This document shows, piece after piece, positions 24,376 through 33,447 of a stretch of 41,712 bases of DNA. Position numbers and translations under genes: made by a program. The stretch lies in contig CADBVZ010000021.1 of assembly GCA_902798285.1 (NCBI GenBank), positions 1-41,712 of the forward strand, read 5' to 3'. Source of the stretch: an uncultured Prevotella sp. Lineage in GTDB: Bacteria; Bacteroidota; Bacteroidia; Bacteroidales; Bacteroidaceae. A model generated the notes under the pieces. That model was not told the origin of the DNA. It saw only the letters and a program-made list of their open reading frames with translations, and did no database searches. How positions within the stretch are numbered: the first letter of the stretch is position 1; every line of letters begins with the position of its first letter.

Positions 24376-27312
24376 ATGAGAAAAACACAGACCATACTCC
24401 TGACACTACTCTTGCTGCTAGTAGTAGGCTCGGCCGAGGGTGCCAGGAAAAAGGTGATTAAGCCAATAGACCCACAAAAAGAACTAAAGGACAAGTTGAA
24501 CCGTTACTTTAACGGATACACCGTGAGCACCCAGAAACTGCGCAATCGCAGCAAACTGACGGTGCTCAACATCAACGACTCGCTACGCACCATAGAGGTG
24601 AGCGCCGACACGCACTTTGGCGAACAGGTGTTTACCCCTGAGACCGTGGGCAGCATATACGACGACGTGAGGGCCCTGATGCCCGACAGCATACAGACCT
24701 ACCAGCTGACGATTAAGACGGGCGGATGGTCGCTGGAGCAACTGGTGCCCAACAGGCTGAAACTGGTGGAGGACAAGACCCGTTCGTGGGGCGACATCAA
24801 CTACAAGGGAAAACCCTGGGTGAACAATGCCTCGAGGCCCTTCGAGATTACCCATGGACTCTGGAACCGACACCTCTGCGTATGGGCCAGTCACGGACGT
24901 TACTTCCACATCAAGGACAGCGTGTGGAAATGGCAGCGCCCTCCCCTATTCGGCACGCGCGAGGACCTGTTTACGCAGACCATCGTGACACCTTACCTGA
25001 TACCCATGCTGGAAAGGGCTGGCGCAGTGGTGTTCTCGCCACGTGAGCGCGACTGGCAAAGGAACGAGGTGATCGTAGACAATGACACGCCTGAGAGCGG
25101 CTATCGGGAATCGTACGTGAACCATCGCTGGAACCACTGCGACTCAACGGGTTTCGGATTCCACCCTGGGGTGTATGTAGACATGGAGAACCCCTTTGAA
25201 CAGGGCACGTCGCGACAGACGGAGACCACCGACAATCAGAATCATCAGAGCACCGTGATATGGAGACCGGCCATACCCGAGGCTGGGCGCTACGCCGTTT
25301 ACGTGAGTTACCAGACGCTGGAGAAGAGCATTGACGATGCCCACTACACCGTATGGCATCAGGGTGTGCCCACGGAGTTCCGAGTGAACCAGCAGATGGG
25401 CGGAAGGACATGGGTGTATCTGGGCTCGTTTGACTTCGATGCCGGACAGAGCGACAGAAACTGCGTGACGCTCTCGAACCTGAGCAAGCACCATCACGGC
25501 GTGGTGACAGCGGATGCCGTAAGGTTCGGAGGCGGCATGGGTAACATCCGCAGAGGCTACTCTACCAGCGGACTGCCCCGATGTCTGGAGGGTTCGCGCT
25601 ACTATGCCCAGTGGGCTGGTATGCCTTACGAGGTGTATAGCACCAAGAACGGCGAGGACGATTATGGCGATGATATCAATGCGCGAAGCTATATGGCCAA
25701 CCTGCTGGCTGGCGGATCGGTATACATACCCGACACCATCGGAAGGGGTGTGCCCCTGGAGCTGTCGCTGGCCATTCACAGCGATGCCGGCTATACGCGC
25801 GACGGGCGTACGCATACGGGTACATTATCAATATGTACCACTTACTTGAACGACAGCATCTTCCGTACTGGAAGGTCGCGACTCTCATCGCGCGACTTTG
25901 CCGACGAGCTGCTGACATCGGTATCGGGCGATTTGGCAAGGAAATACGGCAGTTGGCCCACTCGCGAGCTCTACGACAGAAACTACTCGGAGAGCCGTTG
26001 CCCGGGAGTGCCCAGTGCCATTCTGGAGACGATGTCGCACCAGAACTTCTGGGACATGCGCTACGGACAGGATCCAAACTTCCGCTTCGACTTTGCTCGC
26101 AGCGTGTACAAGGCTATTCTGAGATACGTGAGCCGTATGCACCACACGAAATACGTGGTATCGCCACTGACGCCTAACCGACTGAGAGTGGAACTCACAG
26201 GCAAGGGTGGCGCCAAGGTAAGCTGGAACCCCGTGAAGGATAACGACGAGCCTACGGCAGAGCCCACAGGCTACATCGTATATACGGCCATCGGCAAGAA
26301 CGGATTCGACAACGGCATCTACGTGAAGGGCAAGAACACCAGTGTGGTGATAGACATAGAGCCCGAGCAGCTGTACTCATTCTACGTGACTGCCGTGAAC
26401 GAGGGTGGCGAGAGCTTCCCATCGGAGGTGGTATCGTGCTACGACGTGCCTGAGGCGCAGAAGCGGGTACTCATCGTGAACGGATTCCACAGACTGGCCT
26501 CGCCTGCGGTAAGAAACAATGCTGCCGAGCAGGGTTTCGACATGGAGATGGATCCGGGTGTGACCTACGGCAGAACGGCTGGATGGCTGGGCTATCAGGT
26601 GAGCTTCGACAAGACGAAGATGGGTAGCGAACGTCGCGACGGACTGGGCTATACCAACGACTCGCTGATGGGACAGTTCATCGCCGGCAACGACTTCAAC
26701 TACATTCGCACCCATGCGGAGGCCATCGCCTCGGCACAGCGTTACAGCATAGCCAGTTGCTCGAGTGAGGCACTGGAAACCAACGACATACGTCCGACGG
26801 AATACCAGATGATGGACCTGATACTGGGATTGGAGAAGAACGACGGATGGTCGCTGCGTGAGTATCAGGCCTTCACCCCCATGATACGTCAGCATCTGCA
26901 GCTGTTCACCAAGCGTGGAGGTGCCTTGCTGGTAAGCGGATCGTACATCGGAAGCGACATGGCGATGCCGGCTGAGCGCAGATATCTGGAGGATGTACTG
27001 AAACTGACTTACGAGGGTGTGAACAGCGACAGCCTGCAGCGTGACACCATTCAGGGACTCGGCACCACGTTTGAGTTCTACCGACAGCTGAACGAAACCC
27101 ACTATGCGGCAACGCATCCTGAGATATTACAACCTGTGGCTCCTGCCTTCCCCGCTATGGCGTATAAAGACGGATACAGCGCCTGTGTGGCCTACGACGG
27201 CAAGGACTATAAGGCCATGACGATGGGATTCCCCTTCGAGTGTATCAAGGACGAGCAGAAAAGGCTCTCACTGATGCGTGGCATCCTAAGCTTCTTATTA
27301 CGAACTAAATAA
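24376..27312 (+). CDS. exported amidase_3-like protein with inserted golvesin C-terminal-like domain
   Basis: A 978-residue exported protein with a signal peptide (TILLTLLLLLVVGSAEG). The N-acetylmuramoyl-L-alanine amidase fold seems split: the first Zn-ligand region (WASHGRYFHI, H173) comes before, and the second (SLAIHSDAG, H468) and the catalytic Glu region (PSAILETMSHQ, E551) after, an inserted golvesin C-terminal-like beta domain (about 270-395; VIWRPAIPEAGRYAVYVSY, VTADAVRFGGG). A fibronectin III domain (about 605-695) and a C-terminal alpha/beta domain (700-978) follow. Bacteroidales genomes often label such proteins xanthan lyase; peptidoglycan is the more likely substrate. Metal residues are assigned by eye. 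Confidence 0.82.
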   Translation: MRKTQTILLTLLLLLVVGSAEGARKKVIKPIDPQKELKDKLNRYFNGYTVSTQKLRNRSKLTVLNINDSLRTIEVSADTHFGEQVFTPETVGSIYDDVRALMPDSIQTYQLTIKTGGWSLEQLVPNRLKLVEDKTRSWGDINYKGKPWVNNASRPFEITHGLWNRHLCVWASHGRYFHIKDSVWKWQRPPLFGTREDLFTQTIVTPYLIPMLERAGAVVFSPRERDWQRNEVIVDNDTPESGYRESYVNHRWNHCDSTGFGFHPGVYVDMENPFEQGTSRQTETTDNQNHQSTVIWRPAIPEAGRYAVYVSYQTLEKSIDDAHYTVWHQGVPTEFRVNQQMGGRTWVYLGSFDFDAGQSDRNCVTLSNLSKHHHGVVTADAVRFGGGMGNIRRGYSTSGLPRCLEGSRYYAQWAGMPYEVYSTKNGEDDYGDDINARSYMANLLAGGSVYIPDTIGRGVPLELSLAIHSDAGYTRDGRTHTGTLSICTTYLNDSIFRTGRSRLSSRDFADELLTSVSGDLARKYGSWPTRELYDRNYSESRCPGVPSAILETMSHQNFWDMRYGQDPNFRFDFARSVYKAILRYVSRMHHTKYVVSPLTPNRLRVELTGKGGAKVSWNPVKDNDEPTAEPTGYIVYTAIGKNGFDNGIYVKGKNTSVVIDIEPEQLYSFYVTAVNEGGESFPSEVVSCYDVPEAQKRVLIVNGFHRLASPAVRNNAAEQGFDMEMDPGVTYGRTAGWLGYQVSFDKTKMGSERRDGLGYTNDSLMGQFIAGNDFNYIRTHAEAIASAQRYSIASCSSEALETNDIRPTEYQMMDLILGLEKNDGWSLREYQAFTPMIRQHLQLFTKRGGALLVSGSYIGSDMAMPAERRYLEDVLKLTYEGVNSDSLQRDTIQGLGTTFEFYRQLNETHYAATHPEILQPVAPAFPAMAYKDGYSACVAYDGKDYKAMTMGFPFECIKDEQKRLSLMRGILSFLLRTK

Positions 27313-27323
27313 AGCAAACCATT

Positions 27324-27668
27324 ATGAAAATCCAGAGTAATTCATCGGGTACTAGAAGTATCGAAGTAAGTGAACAGCACTTGCAGACCATTGAGAAGTA
27401 TCAACTGTTTCGTGACCTCATTGACAGCAACGGCTACGTAGATGAGCAGGTACTTGACAAACTGAAACTGAACATCCGTTCGCTGCTGTCGGGCGATGCG
27501 GGTAAGGACAAAAATCTGTTAGACCTCTGTCTCGACGTGATTTATCACGCCAACATGAAGGCTTTCGGACTGCAGCAACTGGTGTTGCTCTACATCAACT
27601 GGAAAAACCAGGGGAATGACAACCTGGGAATGACCACAAGATCAATACAGGGCACGCCATTTAATTAG
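27324..27668 (+). CDS. small conserved hypothetical protein
   Basis: A 114-residue soluble, mostly helical protein not recognised. It has two helical blocks (EQHLQTIEKYQLFRDLI and LLDLCLDVIYHANMKAFG), no signal sequence and no cofactor motif. It starts 11 nt after the golvesin/amidase gene. Its TAG stop (27666-27668) is the first triplet of a TAGAGGT heptamer array that also provides the start of the next gene, so the end of the protein may have been set by the repeat. Confidence 0.75.
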   Translation: MKIQSNSSGTRSIEVSEQHLQTIEKYQLFRDLIDSNGYVDEQVLDKLKLNIRSLLSGDAGKDKNLLDLCLDVIYHANMKAFGLQQLVLLYINWKNQGNDNLGMTTRSIQGTPFN

Positions 27669-27700
27669 AGGTGAGAGGTTAGAGGTAAGAGGTGAGAGAA
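27666..27700. repeat. TAGAGGT heptamer array linking two genes
   Basis: Five 7-bp units: TAGAGGT, GAGAGGT, TAGAGGT, AAGAGGT, GAGAGAA. They contain the stop of the upstream gene, an AGAGG Shine-Dalgarno-like site (27681-27685) and the GTG start of ygiQ at 27692. Confidence 0.9.
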
Positions 27701-29671
27701 TATAGGCTGACGGACTTTCTGCCAACGACGAAGAAGGAGTTGGAGCTGAGGGGATGGAATTACGTAGATGTAATCCTATTCTCAGGTGATGCGTATGTAG
27801 ACCATCCTTCGTTTGGTGCAGCCGTCATCGGACGTACACTCGAGGCAGCTGGCTTCCGTGTGGCCATTGTTCCACAGCCTGACTGGCACGGCGACTATCG
27901 CGACTTTAAGAAGCTGGGACGTCCACGCCTCTTCTTCGGCATCGCCCCTGGGTGCATGGACTCGATGGTGAACAAATATACGGCTGCTCGCCGTCTGCGT
28001 TCGGAGGATGCCTATAGTCCTGACGGGCGACACGACATGCGTCCGGAATATCCCACCATTGTTTACGCCAAGATTCTGAAGGAGTTGTATCCCGATGTGC
28101 CTGTGGTGCTGGGGGGTATCGAGGCGTCGCTACGAAGAGTGACCCACTACGACTACTGGAGCGATGAGTTGAAGAAGTGTCTGCTCTGCTACTCGCCAGC
28201 CGATATGATTACCTACGGCATGGGCGAAAAGGTGACCATCGAACTGGCTAAGCGCCTGGCCGCTGGCCAGCGCATCAGCGACATACGCGATCTGCCTCAG
28301 ACAGTGTTTCTGGCTCGGAAAGAGGATATCCCCGGAGGCATCACCGACAACGACATTGTGCTCCACTCGCACGAGGAATGCTTGCGTAACAAGCGTGCTG
28401 AAGCTGAGAACTTCCGTCAGGTGGAGGAGCAGTCGAACATGATGCATGCACAGAGGTTAATTCAGGGTGTAGACGGACGTTACGTCGTATTGAATCCTCC
28501 CTACCCTCCTATGACGACGGAGGAGCTGGATGCCTCGTTCGATCTGCCTTACACCCGATTGCCACATCCGAAATACAAGGGCAAGCGCATACCTGCCTAC
28601 GATATGATTAAATTCTCTGTGAACATCCATCGCGGATGTTTCGGAGGCTGTGCTTTCTGCACCATCTCGGCCCATCAGGGAAAGTTCATTTCCTGCCGCT
28701 CGAAGGAGAGTATTCTGAGGGAGGTGAAGCAAGTGATCGAGATGCCCGATTTCAAGGGCTATCTCTCGGACTTGGGTGGTCCATCGGCTAACATGTACGG
28801 CATGAGCGGAAAGAACAAAAACGCCTGCGAGAAATGTCGCCGACCCAGCTGTATCCATCCGCAGATTTGTCCGAACCTGAATACGGACCACTCTAAACTG
28901 CTGGACGTTTACCACGCTGTGGATGCGCTGCCTGGCATCAAGCGCAGTTTCATAGGCAGTGGTGTGCGCTACGATCTGTTGCTGCATCGCAGTAAGGACG
29001 AGGCTTCGAACCGGGCTGCCCAGGAATATACGCGCGAACTCATCACTCGCCACGTGTCAGGACGACTGAAGGTGGCCCCAGAGCATACCAGCGACAGGGT
29101 GCTCTATCTGATGCGCAAGCCCTCGTTCCAACAGTTCTACGAGTTTAAGCGCATCTTCGATCGCATTAATCGCGAGGAGAATCTGAAGGAGCAGATCATC
29201 CCCTACTTCATCTCATCCCACCCCGGATGTCATGAGGAGGATATGGCAGAACTGGCTGTCATTACCAAACAACTGGATTTTCATTTGGAACAGGTGCAGG
29301 ACTTTACGCCTACACCCATGACTAACGCCACGGAGACGTGGTATACGGGCTATGACCCGTACACACTCGAACCGGTATTCAGCGCTAAGACCCCTCGCGA
29401 AAAGCTGGCTCAGCGACAGTTCTTCTTCTGGTACAAACCCGAGGAGCGAAGGAACATTGAGCAGAGTCTGCGTCGCATTGGGCGCCCTGACCTGATACAG
29501 AAGCTCTACAACGGCATGCCAACAGCTATGGGTGGCCATAAACCGCAGCCCGCATACGGGCCGAAACCTAAATCATTTAATCCCAATTTTAAGAATGAAA
29601 ATAATAGAGCAAAGCGTCATTCCGAAGAGCCCCGCGAGGAAAAGCGAGGACGGAATCGTCGTTACAAATGA
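27692..29671 (+). CDS. YgiQ family radical SAM protein
   Basis: A 659-residue protein. An N-terminal B12-binding-like domain (LPTTKKELELRGW, LFSGDAYVDHPSFG) precedes the radical SAM core with RGCFGGCAFC (C316, C320, C323) that binds a [4Fe-4S] cluster. A Cys-rich block (CEKCRRPSCIHPQICPN) and a basic C-terminal tail (KRHSEEPREEKRGRNRRYK) follow. The reaction of YgiQ proteins is not established. The start is GTG at 27692 because homologues begin M(K/R)EYRLTD(W/F)LPTT; the codon lies in a heptamer array. The end overlaps the next gene by 77 nt. Confidence 0.93.
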   Translation: MREYRLTDFLPTTKKELELRGWNYVDVILFSGDAYVDHPSFGAAVIGRTLEAAGFRVAIVPQPDWHGDYRDFKKLGRPRLFFGIAPGCMDSMVNKYTAARRLRSEDAYSPDGRHDMRPEYPTIVYAKILKELYPDVPVVLGGIEASLRRVTHYDYWSDELKKCLLCYSPADMITYGMGEKVTIELAKRLAAGQRISDIRDLPQTVFLARKEDIPGGITDNDIVLHSHEECLRNKRAEAENFRQVEEQSNMMHAQRLIQGVDGRYVVLNPPYPPMTTEELDASFDLPYTRLPHPKYKGKRIPAYDMIKFSVNIHRGCFGGCAFCTISAHQGKFISCRSKESILREVKQVIEMPDFKGYLSDLGGPSANMYGMSGKNKNACEKCRRPSCIHPQICPNLNTDHSKLLDVYHAVDALPGIKRSFIGSGVRYDLLLHRSKDEASNRAAQEYTRELITRHVSGRLKVAPEHTSDRVLYLMRKPSFQQFYEFKRIFDRINREENLKEQIIPYFISSHPGCHEEDMAELAVITKQLDFHLEQVQDFTPTPMTNATETWYTGYDPYTLEPVFSAKTPREKLAQRQFFFWYKPEERRNIEQSLRRIGRPDLIQKLYNGMPTAMGGHKPQPAYGPKPKSFNPNFKNENNRAKRHSEEPREEKRGRNRRYK

Positions 29672-30407
29672 TTTTATTGCCGTGATCGATGGTTCCACAT
29701 CGAAGACACCCCGTCGCCATCACCCTCTGATGAGCAATGGGCGATATGCCATGCGTCTGATATCGAAATACATACGAAAGATGCCGGCTAACACGTCGTG
29801 TCATCAGTTTTGCGTGGGTGCCACCAAACTCATCAACAGCCATTATCGTTTCCGTTTCCCTGAGCAGCGCATGAAAGAGCATCCTGAGGAGCGACTCTGT
29901 GCCTCGGCGATCATCTATAGTCGGATGCGTCGTGAGATATGGATGGTGGGCGATTGTCATTGTCTGCTAAATGGCAGATATCACGATAATCCCAAGCCTT
30001 ACGAGATTCCGCTGGCCAAGATGCGTGCCATGAAGGTGTATGAACTGATGGCTGAGGGTATGTCGCAAGAAGACTTGCTTCAGGAGAAGGATCCGGCTCG
30101 CGATGTGATGATTCCCTCGATGCTGGAACTGATGCAGAATCAGAATGTAACTTACGCCGTGATCGACGGATTCCCCATTCCTGAGACGAAGGTACCCATC
30201 ATTCTGCTCGACTTCCAGCCTTGGGAGATTGTATTGGCCAGCGACGGCTATCCCTGGTTGGCTCCTACCCTTGAGGAGACGGAAGCCTTGCTTGATAAAC
30301 AGCGTCAGAATGATCCGTTGAACGTTGGCGAATTCAAGGCTACAAAGGCCTTCGTGAAGGGAAATAACTCCTTCGATGATCGGTCGTATATAAGATTTAC
30401 GGTCTGA
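29595..30407 (+). CDS. PP2C-like protein
   Basis: A 270-residue soluble protein. DGIVVTNDFIAVIDGSTSK, IWMVGDCHCL, IVLASDGYPWL and the terminal SFDDRSYIRF follow the order of the metal-binding motifs of PP2C (PPM) Ser/Thr phosphatases (DG, GD, SDG, DD). Whether it is active is unclear since the first motif is loose. The start at 29595 (MKIIEQSVIPKSP) lies inside the 3' end of ygiQ (77-nt overlap in another frame); an earlier in-frame Met would extend the overlap without adding conserved sequence. No signal peptide. It is the last gene of the plus-strand set. Confidence 0.75.
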   Translation: MKIIEQSVIPKSPARKSEDGIVVTNDFIAVIDGSTSKTPRRHHPLMSNGRYAMRLISKYIRKMPANTSCHQFCVGATKLINSHYRFRFPEQRMKEHPEERLCASAIIYSRMRREIWMVGDCHCLLNGRYHDNPKPYEIPLAKMRAMKVYELMAEGMSQEDLLQEKDPARDVMIPSMLELMQNQNVTYAVIDGFPIPETKVPIILLDFQPWEIVLASDGYPWLAPTLEETEALLDKQRQNDPLNVGEFKATKAFVKGNNSFDDRSYIRFTV

Positions 30408-30430
30408 AAAATGCATTAGAGGCTCGAAAA

Positions 30431-30462
30431 TTTGGAAGTTTCCGAAAAATTTTCTACCTTTG
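30431..30462 (+). promoter_or_regulatory. promoter for tRNA-Arg
   Basis: TTTG at 30431-30434, a 20-nt spacer and TACCTTTG at 30455-30462. It is about 100 nt before the tRNA, implying a long 5' leader removed on processing. I see no reading frame in the leader. Confidence 0.75.
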
Positions 30463-30563
30463 CAGCCGATTTCGGAAGAAATCACATGCGAAGATGGGCG
30501 GCACCTCGGCAAAAGCCAGCTTTCTGCACTCGGTTTGCACCATCATTGCAGCTTTACAAGGTC

Positions 30564-30640
30564 GGTCTGGTAGCTCAGCTGGATAGAGCAACTGCCTTCT
30601 AAGCAGTAGGTCTTGGGTTCGAGTCCCAACCAGATCACCA
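30564..30640 (+). tRNA. tRNA-Arg (anticodon TCT)
   Basis: A full cloverleaf: acceptor GGTCTGG pairs with CCAGATC, D-arm GCTCAGCTGGATAGAGC, anticodon stem ACTGC/GCAGT around the loop CTTCTAA (anticodon TCT, reads AGA), T-arm with GGTTCGAGTCC, discriminator A and an encoded CCA. Total 77 nt. It is followed by a terminator hairpin. Confidence 0.97.
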
Positions 30641-30647
30641 AAGAAGA

Positions 30648-30680
30648 ATCCCCACCAATTTTGGCGGGGATTTCTTTTTT
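30648..30680 (+). terminator. terminator after tRNA-Arg
   Basis: AATCCCCACC pairs with GGCGGGGATT (one mismatch) over a 6-nt loop, followed by TCTTTTTTC. It also lies 16 nt past the stop of the convergent thioesterase gene. Confidence 0.9.
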
Positions 30681-30695
30681 CTATCAATCGAGCGT

Positions 30696-31436
30696 TTACT
30701 TAAACACCACTTTACTACGGCAACACTCCACGTCGCCATCCTTGCAGATGCGGATGCAGAACTCACTCTCGCCCGTCTGCTCACGATAGAAACTGAGTTT
30801 ATCGCCCTGATGGGCCTCAGCCACATAGGCTATCTCGAAACGCTTGATCTGATGCTCACGATACCAGTCGAGGTTCCAAAGATCGAGCACATGTTCGATA
30901 TACTTCACGGAGTTGATGTGGCCATTGATATCCACATCGTTATATTGCGTCTCGATGGTACGGATAAGTTCTGCCCCATCACCCATTTTTACACGTCCGC
31001 CCTTATCGATGGGACACGCTTTATCGTCGACAATCCAGTTGTTGATGGCGCCATTATCGATGGAGAAAATATCCGTAGGCTGACGACTCTCAGTATCAAT
31101 CATGGCCCAGATACTACGTCCGTAGCCATATACCTTTCCGTCGTTATCTACCACACGGAAATTACGCGAGGTGAAATAGCGCATGGCACTCTCCACCCAC
31201 GTCTCCACATTAAACTTGGTGTACATCTGGGGCATCTCGTCCATCTCGATAGCCAGGCGCGAGAGCACCCACGAACGGTGGATCGTCAGCAGATAATTCA
31301 TACCGAAACCACGTGCCGAAGAGTGGAAATCGGCTGCATTCAGCATATGGTTACCCAGATGTCCCATAAAGAGCCGCTGCGAGAAATCGCAATGAAACGG
31401 CTCCGCCATAAACTCATATATTCCTACTTTATCCAT
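30696..31436 (-). CDS. acyl-ACP thioesterase
   Basis: A 246-residue double hot-dog enzyme that releases fatty acids from acyl carrier protein. N-terminal KVGIYEFMAEPFHCDFSQR, then MGHLGNHMLNAADFH, and the second-domain catalytic motif DINGHINSVKYIEH (DxNxHxN). The start at 31436 (MDKVGIYEF) is preferred over ATG 31451 and an outer start because a -7 box (complement of 31461-31468) lies so close that only the inner ATG leaves a leader, and because family members start near this point. In Bacteroides this gene usually follows ilvN; here the LruC gene lies between them. Confidence 0.9.
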   Translation of the reverse strand: MDKVGIYEFMAEPFHCDFSQRLFMGHLGNHMLNAADFHSSARGFGMNYLLTIHRSWVLSRLAIEMDEMPQMYTKFNVETWVESAMRYFTSRNFRVVDNDGKVYGYGRSIWAMIDTESRQPTDIFSIDNGAINNWIVDDKACPIDKGGRVKMGDGAELIRTIETQYNDVDINGHINSVKYIEHVLDLWNLDWYREHQIKRFEIAYVAEAHQGDKLSFYREQTGESEFCIRICKDGDVECCRSKVVFK

Positions 31437-31460
31437 ATTTGTAATTTCCATTTTCGGCTG

Positions 31461-31491
31461 CAAAGTTACGACTTTGATACCACAAAACAAT
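31461..31491 (-). promoter_or_regulatory. promoter for the acyl-ACP thioesterase
   Basis: On the minus strand ATTG (31491-31488), a 19-nt spacer and TAACTTTG (31468-31461). The -7 box is a full match, the -33 box has one mismatch. Confidence 0.65.
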
Positions 31492-31564
31492 CAGAAAACC
31501 CTGTGTTTTAGTTAATAATGTTTAAATAGAAGACAAATTACAACCTACCTATCTCCTTTTTTCA

Positions 31565-31572
31565 TATATTTG
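31565..31572 (+). promoter_or_regulatory. -7 box for the LruC lipoprotein gene
   Basis: TATATTTG, 26 nt before the ATG. No clear -33 element is visible. Confidence 0.55.
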
Positions 31573-31598
31573 CCGAAATATAAAACAAATATTAGCCA

Positions 31599-33446
31599 AT
31601 GAAAGTCATGAAAAAGATTGCTATTATTGCAGCCATTGGTGCATTCGTATTGGCCAGCTGCTCAAAAACAACAGATCTGTATCAGCCCGAAGATGATTCT
31701 GTTAAGTCTGAGGATATCACCAACAATGTTCATAATGTTTTCGGTGTGAACTTCGATCCTAATCAAGACTGGTGTACTACCACTACAAAGGAAGTGACAA
31801 TCAAGGCCAACTCCAGCATTAAAAAGGTGCAGGTTTTGGCTTATACGGCTGCCTATGATCAAGCAGCCGAAGAACCCGAATACACCCAACTGACCGTATT
31901 AAATCAGGCTGAGTTGAATGGTGCTACCACCGTGAAGCTGACATACGATGCGCCCAAAGATAATCTGGGTATCTTCGTGGCATTCATCTCTGGCAACGAC
32001 TATCAGCTGAAGAAAGTTGAAGGCAGTACGGTTTCATTGGATACCAAAGCAAGTACACGCGCCGAAAAAGGACTGACAGAGAACTACATCTACCCATCTT
32101 TAGAAGGTTTGGAACTTGAAGAGGTGACATCTTTCGCAAAAGAAAGGAATTGGAGTCCTAATGAGAAACTCTATCAACTGAAAGACGATAATTACGAAGG
32201 ACGGAAGATAGCAGCTGCAGACTACGATGATGAGCTAAAAACCATTTTCAGAGCAATGGTATTCTCGTATTTTCCAAATAATGATAAGGAAAGAAACAAT
32301 CTGCCATTGGTGAAGGCTAGCGGTTTATACAATGATACCGGCTATCCTATTACGACAGGCAATGCTCCTATCATTGTTTCGTCTGTTTATAAGGCTGATG
32401 GTAGTTTGAAGACCACTAATGGCTACGGCTATGAAATTTACAATTCAGACCTATATTATTACTATTTCAAGGAATCTGACCAAGGTTATATCGACGATCC
32501 GGTAACTTACCTCAAGAGTCTGCCAAAATATAAAGCGTTCCCATTCAAGGATTGCTATATTGAGAAGGAAGATGACATATTGGGTAAGCGAGGAACTTAT
32601 GCGCTGATCTATTGGGGACCAGACGGAACACCCTCCTATACATTCCCCGCAGGCTATAAGATCGGGTTTATGGTTCGCGCCAAGACGACTGCCGAGGATA
32701 AGAAAAAACAGGGAGAGCTTTATGTGGACGGTCGCCTGAACAATGAGATTAATAAATATAAAAATTTCGCAAATAGAGGAAAGAAACTTGGCGAGGACGG
32801 CCCACGTGGTGCCTGGTTGACCTTGAACGGCAGGCAGCTCCTGTGTCTGGAGTCTGGTACTGATACCGACTTCAATGACATCATTCTCGATATTGAAGGC
32901 GGTGTTGAGGAAATGACAGTTGTACCTGAGGAGAACTTAAATTTCTATACGTATTGCTTTGAGGATCAGGAACTGGGTGATTACGACTTAAACGATGTGG
33001 TTATTAAGGCCAATAGAATCAACAATACTACTGTAGAGTACTCTGTGGTAGCTTGTGGCGCGTATGATGAGCTGTATATTAAGAACATCGGCATAGACGA
33101 CAAGGAGGTTCACAGTCTCTTCGGCTTGCAGCCAAATACTTTTATTAATACAAGAGCCAGTGACGAACAATTAACTCCTTACAAGGTAAAAAGGACTGTA
33201 GATACCAACTTCAGTTTGCTTGATCCAAAAACACAGCCATACATCTATGATGCTACGAGAAAAAGAACGGTCTATATGTCAAAGCTTGGCGAGGATCCTC
33301 ATGGTATCATGATACCATATGACTTCAGGTATCCGTATGAAAAGATTTGTATCAAGGATGCCTACAAGGATTTCAACTATTGGGGACAGAGCCTCATCAA
33401 CGGTACCGATTGGTATAAATATCCTATTGAAGGCAAAGTATTTTAA
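31599..33446 (+). CDS. LruC domain-containing surface lipoprotein (DUF4114/DUF4842 type)
   Basis: A 615-residue exported lipoprotein with signal peptide and lipobox FVLASCSK (Cys 21-22 region). The middle part has a DUF4114-like metal-binding motif (LESGTDTDFNDIILDIEGG) and the C-terminal LruC/DUF4842 domain starts at CFEDQELGDYDLNDVVIKAN. The two DxDxND-type acidic motifs suggest Ca2+ binding. The family is found in Bacteroidetes surface proteins; ligand unknown. The gene is visibly more AT-rich than its neighbours, is on the opposite strand to the ilv genes and thioesterase, and has its own promoter and a terminator, all of which suggest insertion into an older operon. Confidence 0.85.
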   Translation: MKVMKKIAIIAAIGAFVLASCSKTTDLYQPEDDSVKSEDITNNVHNVFGVNFDPNQDWCTTTTKEVTIKANSSIKKVQVLAYTAAYDQAAEEPEYTQLTVLNQAELNGATTVKLTYDAPKDNLGIFVAFISGNDYQLKKVEGSTVSLDTKASTRAEKGLTENYIYPSLEGLELEEVTSFAKERNWSPNEKLYQLKDDNYEGRKIAAADYDDELKTIFRAMVFSYFPNNDKERNNLPLVKASGLYNDTGYPITTGNAPIIVSSVYKADGSLKTTNGYGYEIYNSDLYYYYFKESDQGYIDDPVTYLKSLPKYKAFPFKDCYIEKEDDILGKRGTYALIYWGPDGTPSYTFPAGYKIGFMVRAKTTAEDKKKQGELYVDGRLNNEINKYKNFANRGKKLGEDGPRGAWLTLNGRQLLCLESGTDTDFNDIILDIEGGVEEMTVVPEENLNFYTYCFEDQELGDYDLNDVVIKANRINNTTVEYSVVACGAYDELYIKNIGIDDKEVHSLFGLQPNTFINTRASDEQLTPYKVKRTVDTNFSLLDPKTQPYIYDATRKRTVYMSKLGEDPHGIMIPYDFRYPYEKICIKDAYKDFNYWGQSLINGTDWYKYPIEGKVF

Positions 33447-33447
33447 A

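Noticed and set aside
30454-30687. Minus-strand reading frame with LVGTRTQDLLLRRQLLYPAELPD-like sequence
   Set aside because: This is the well-known false protein produced by translating the complement of a tRNA gene; the tRNA-Arg covers it.
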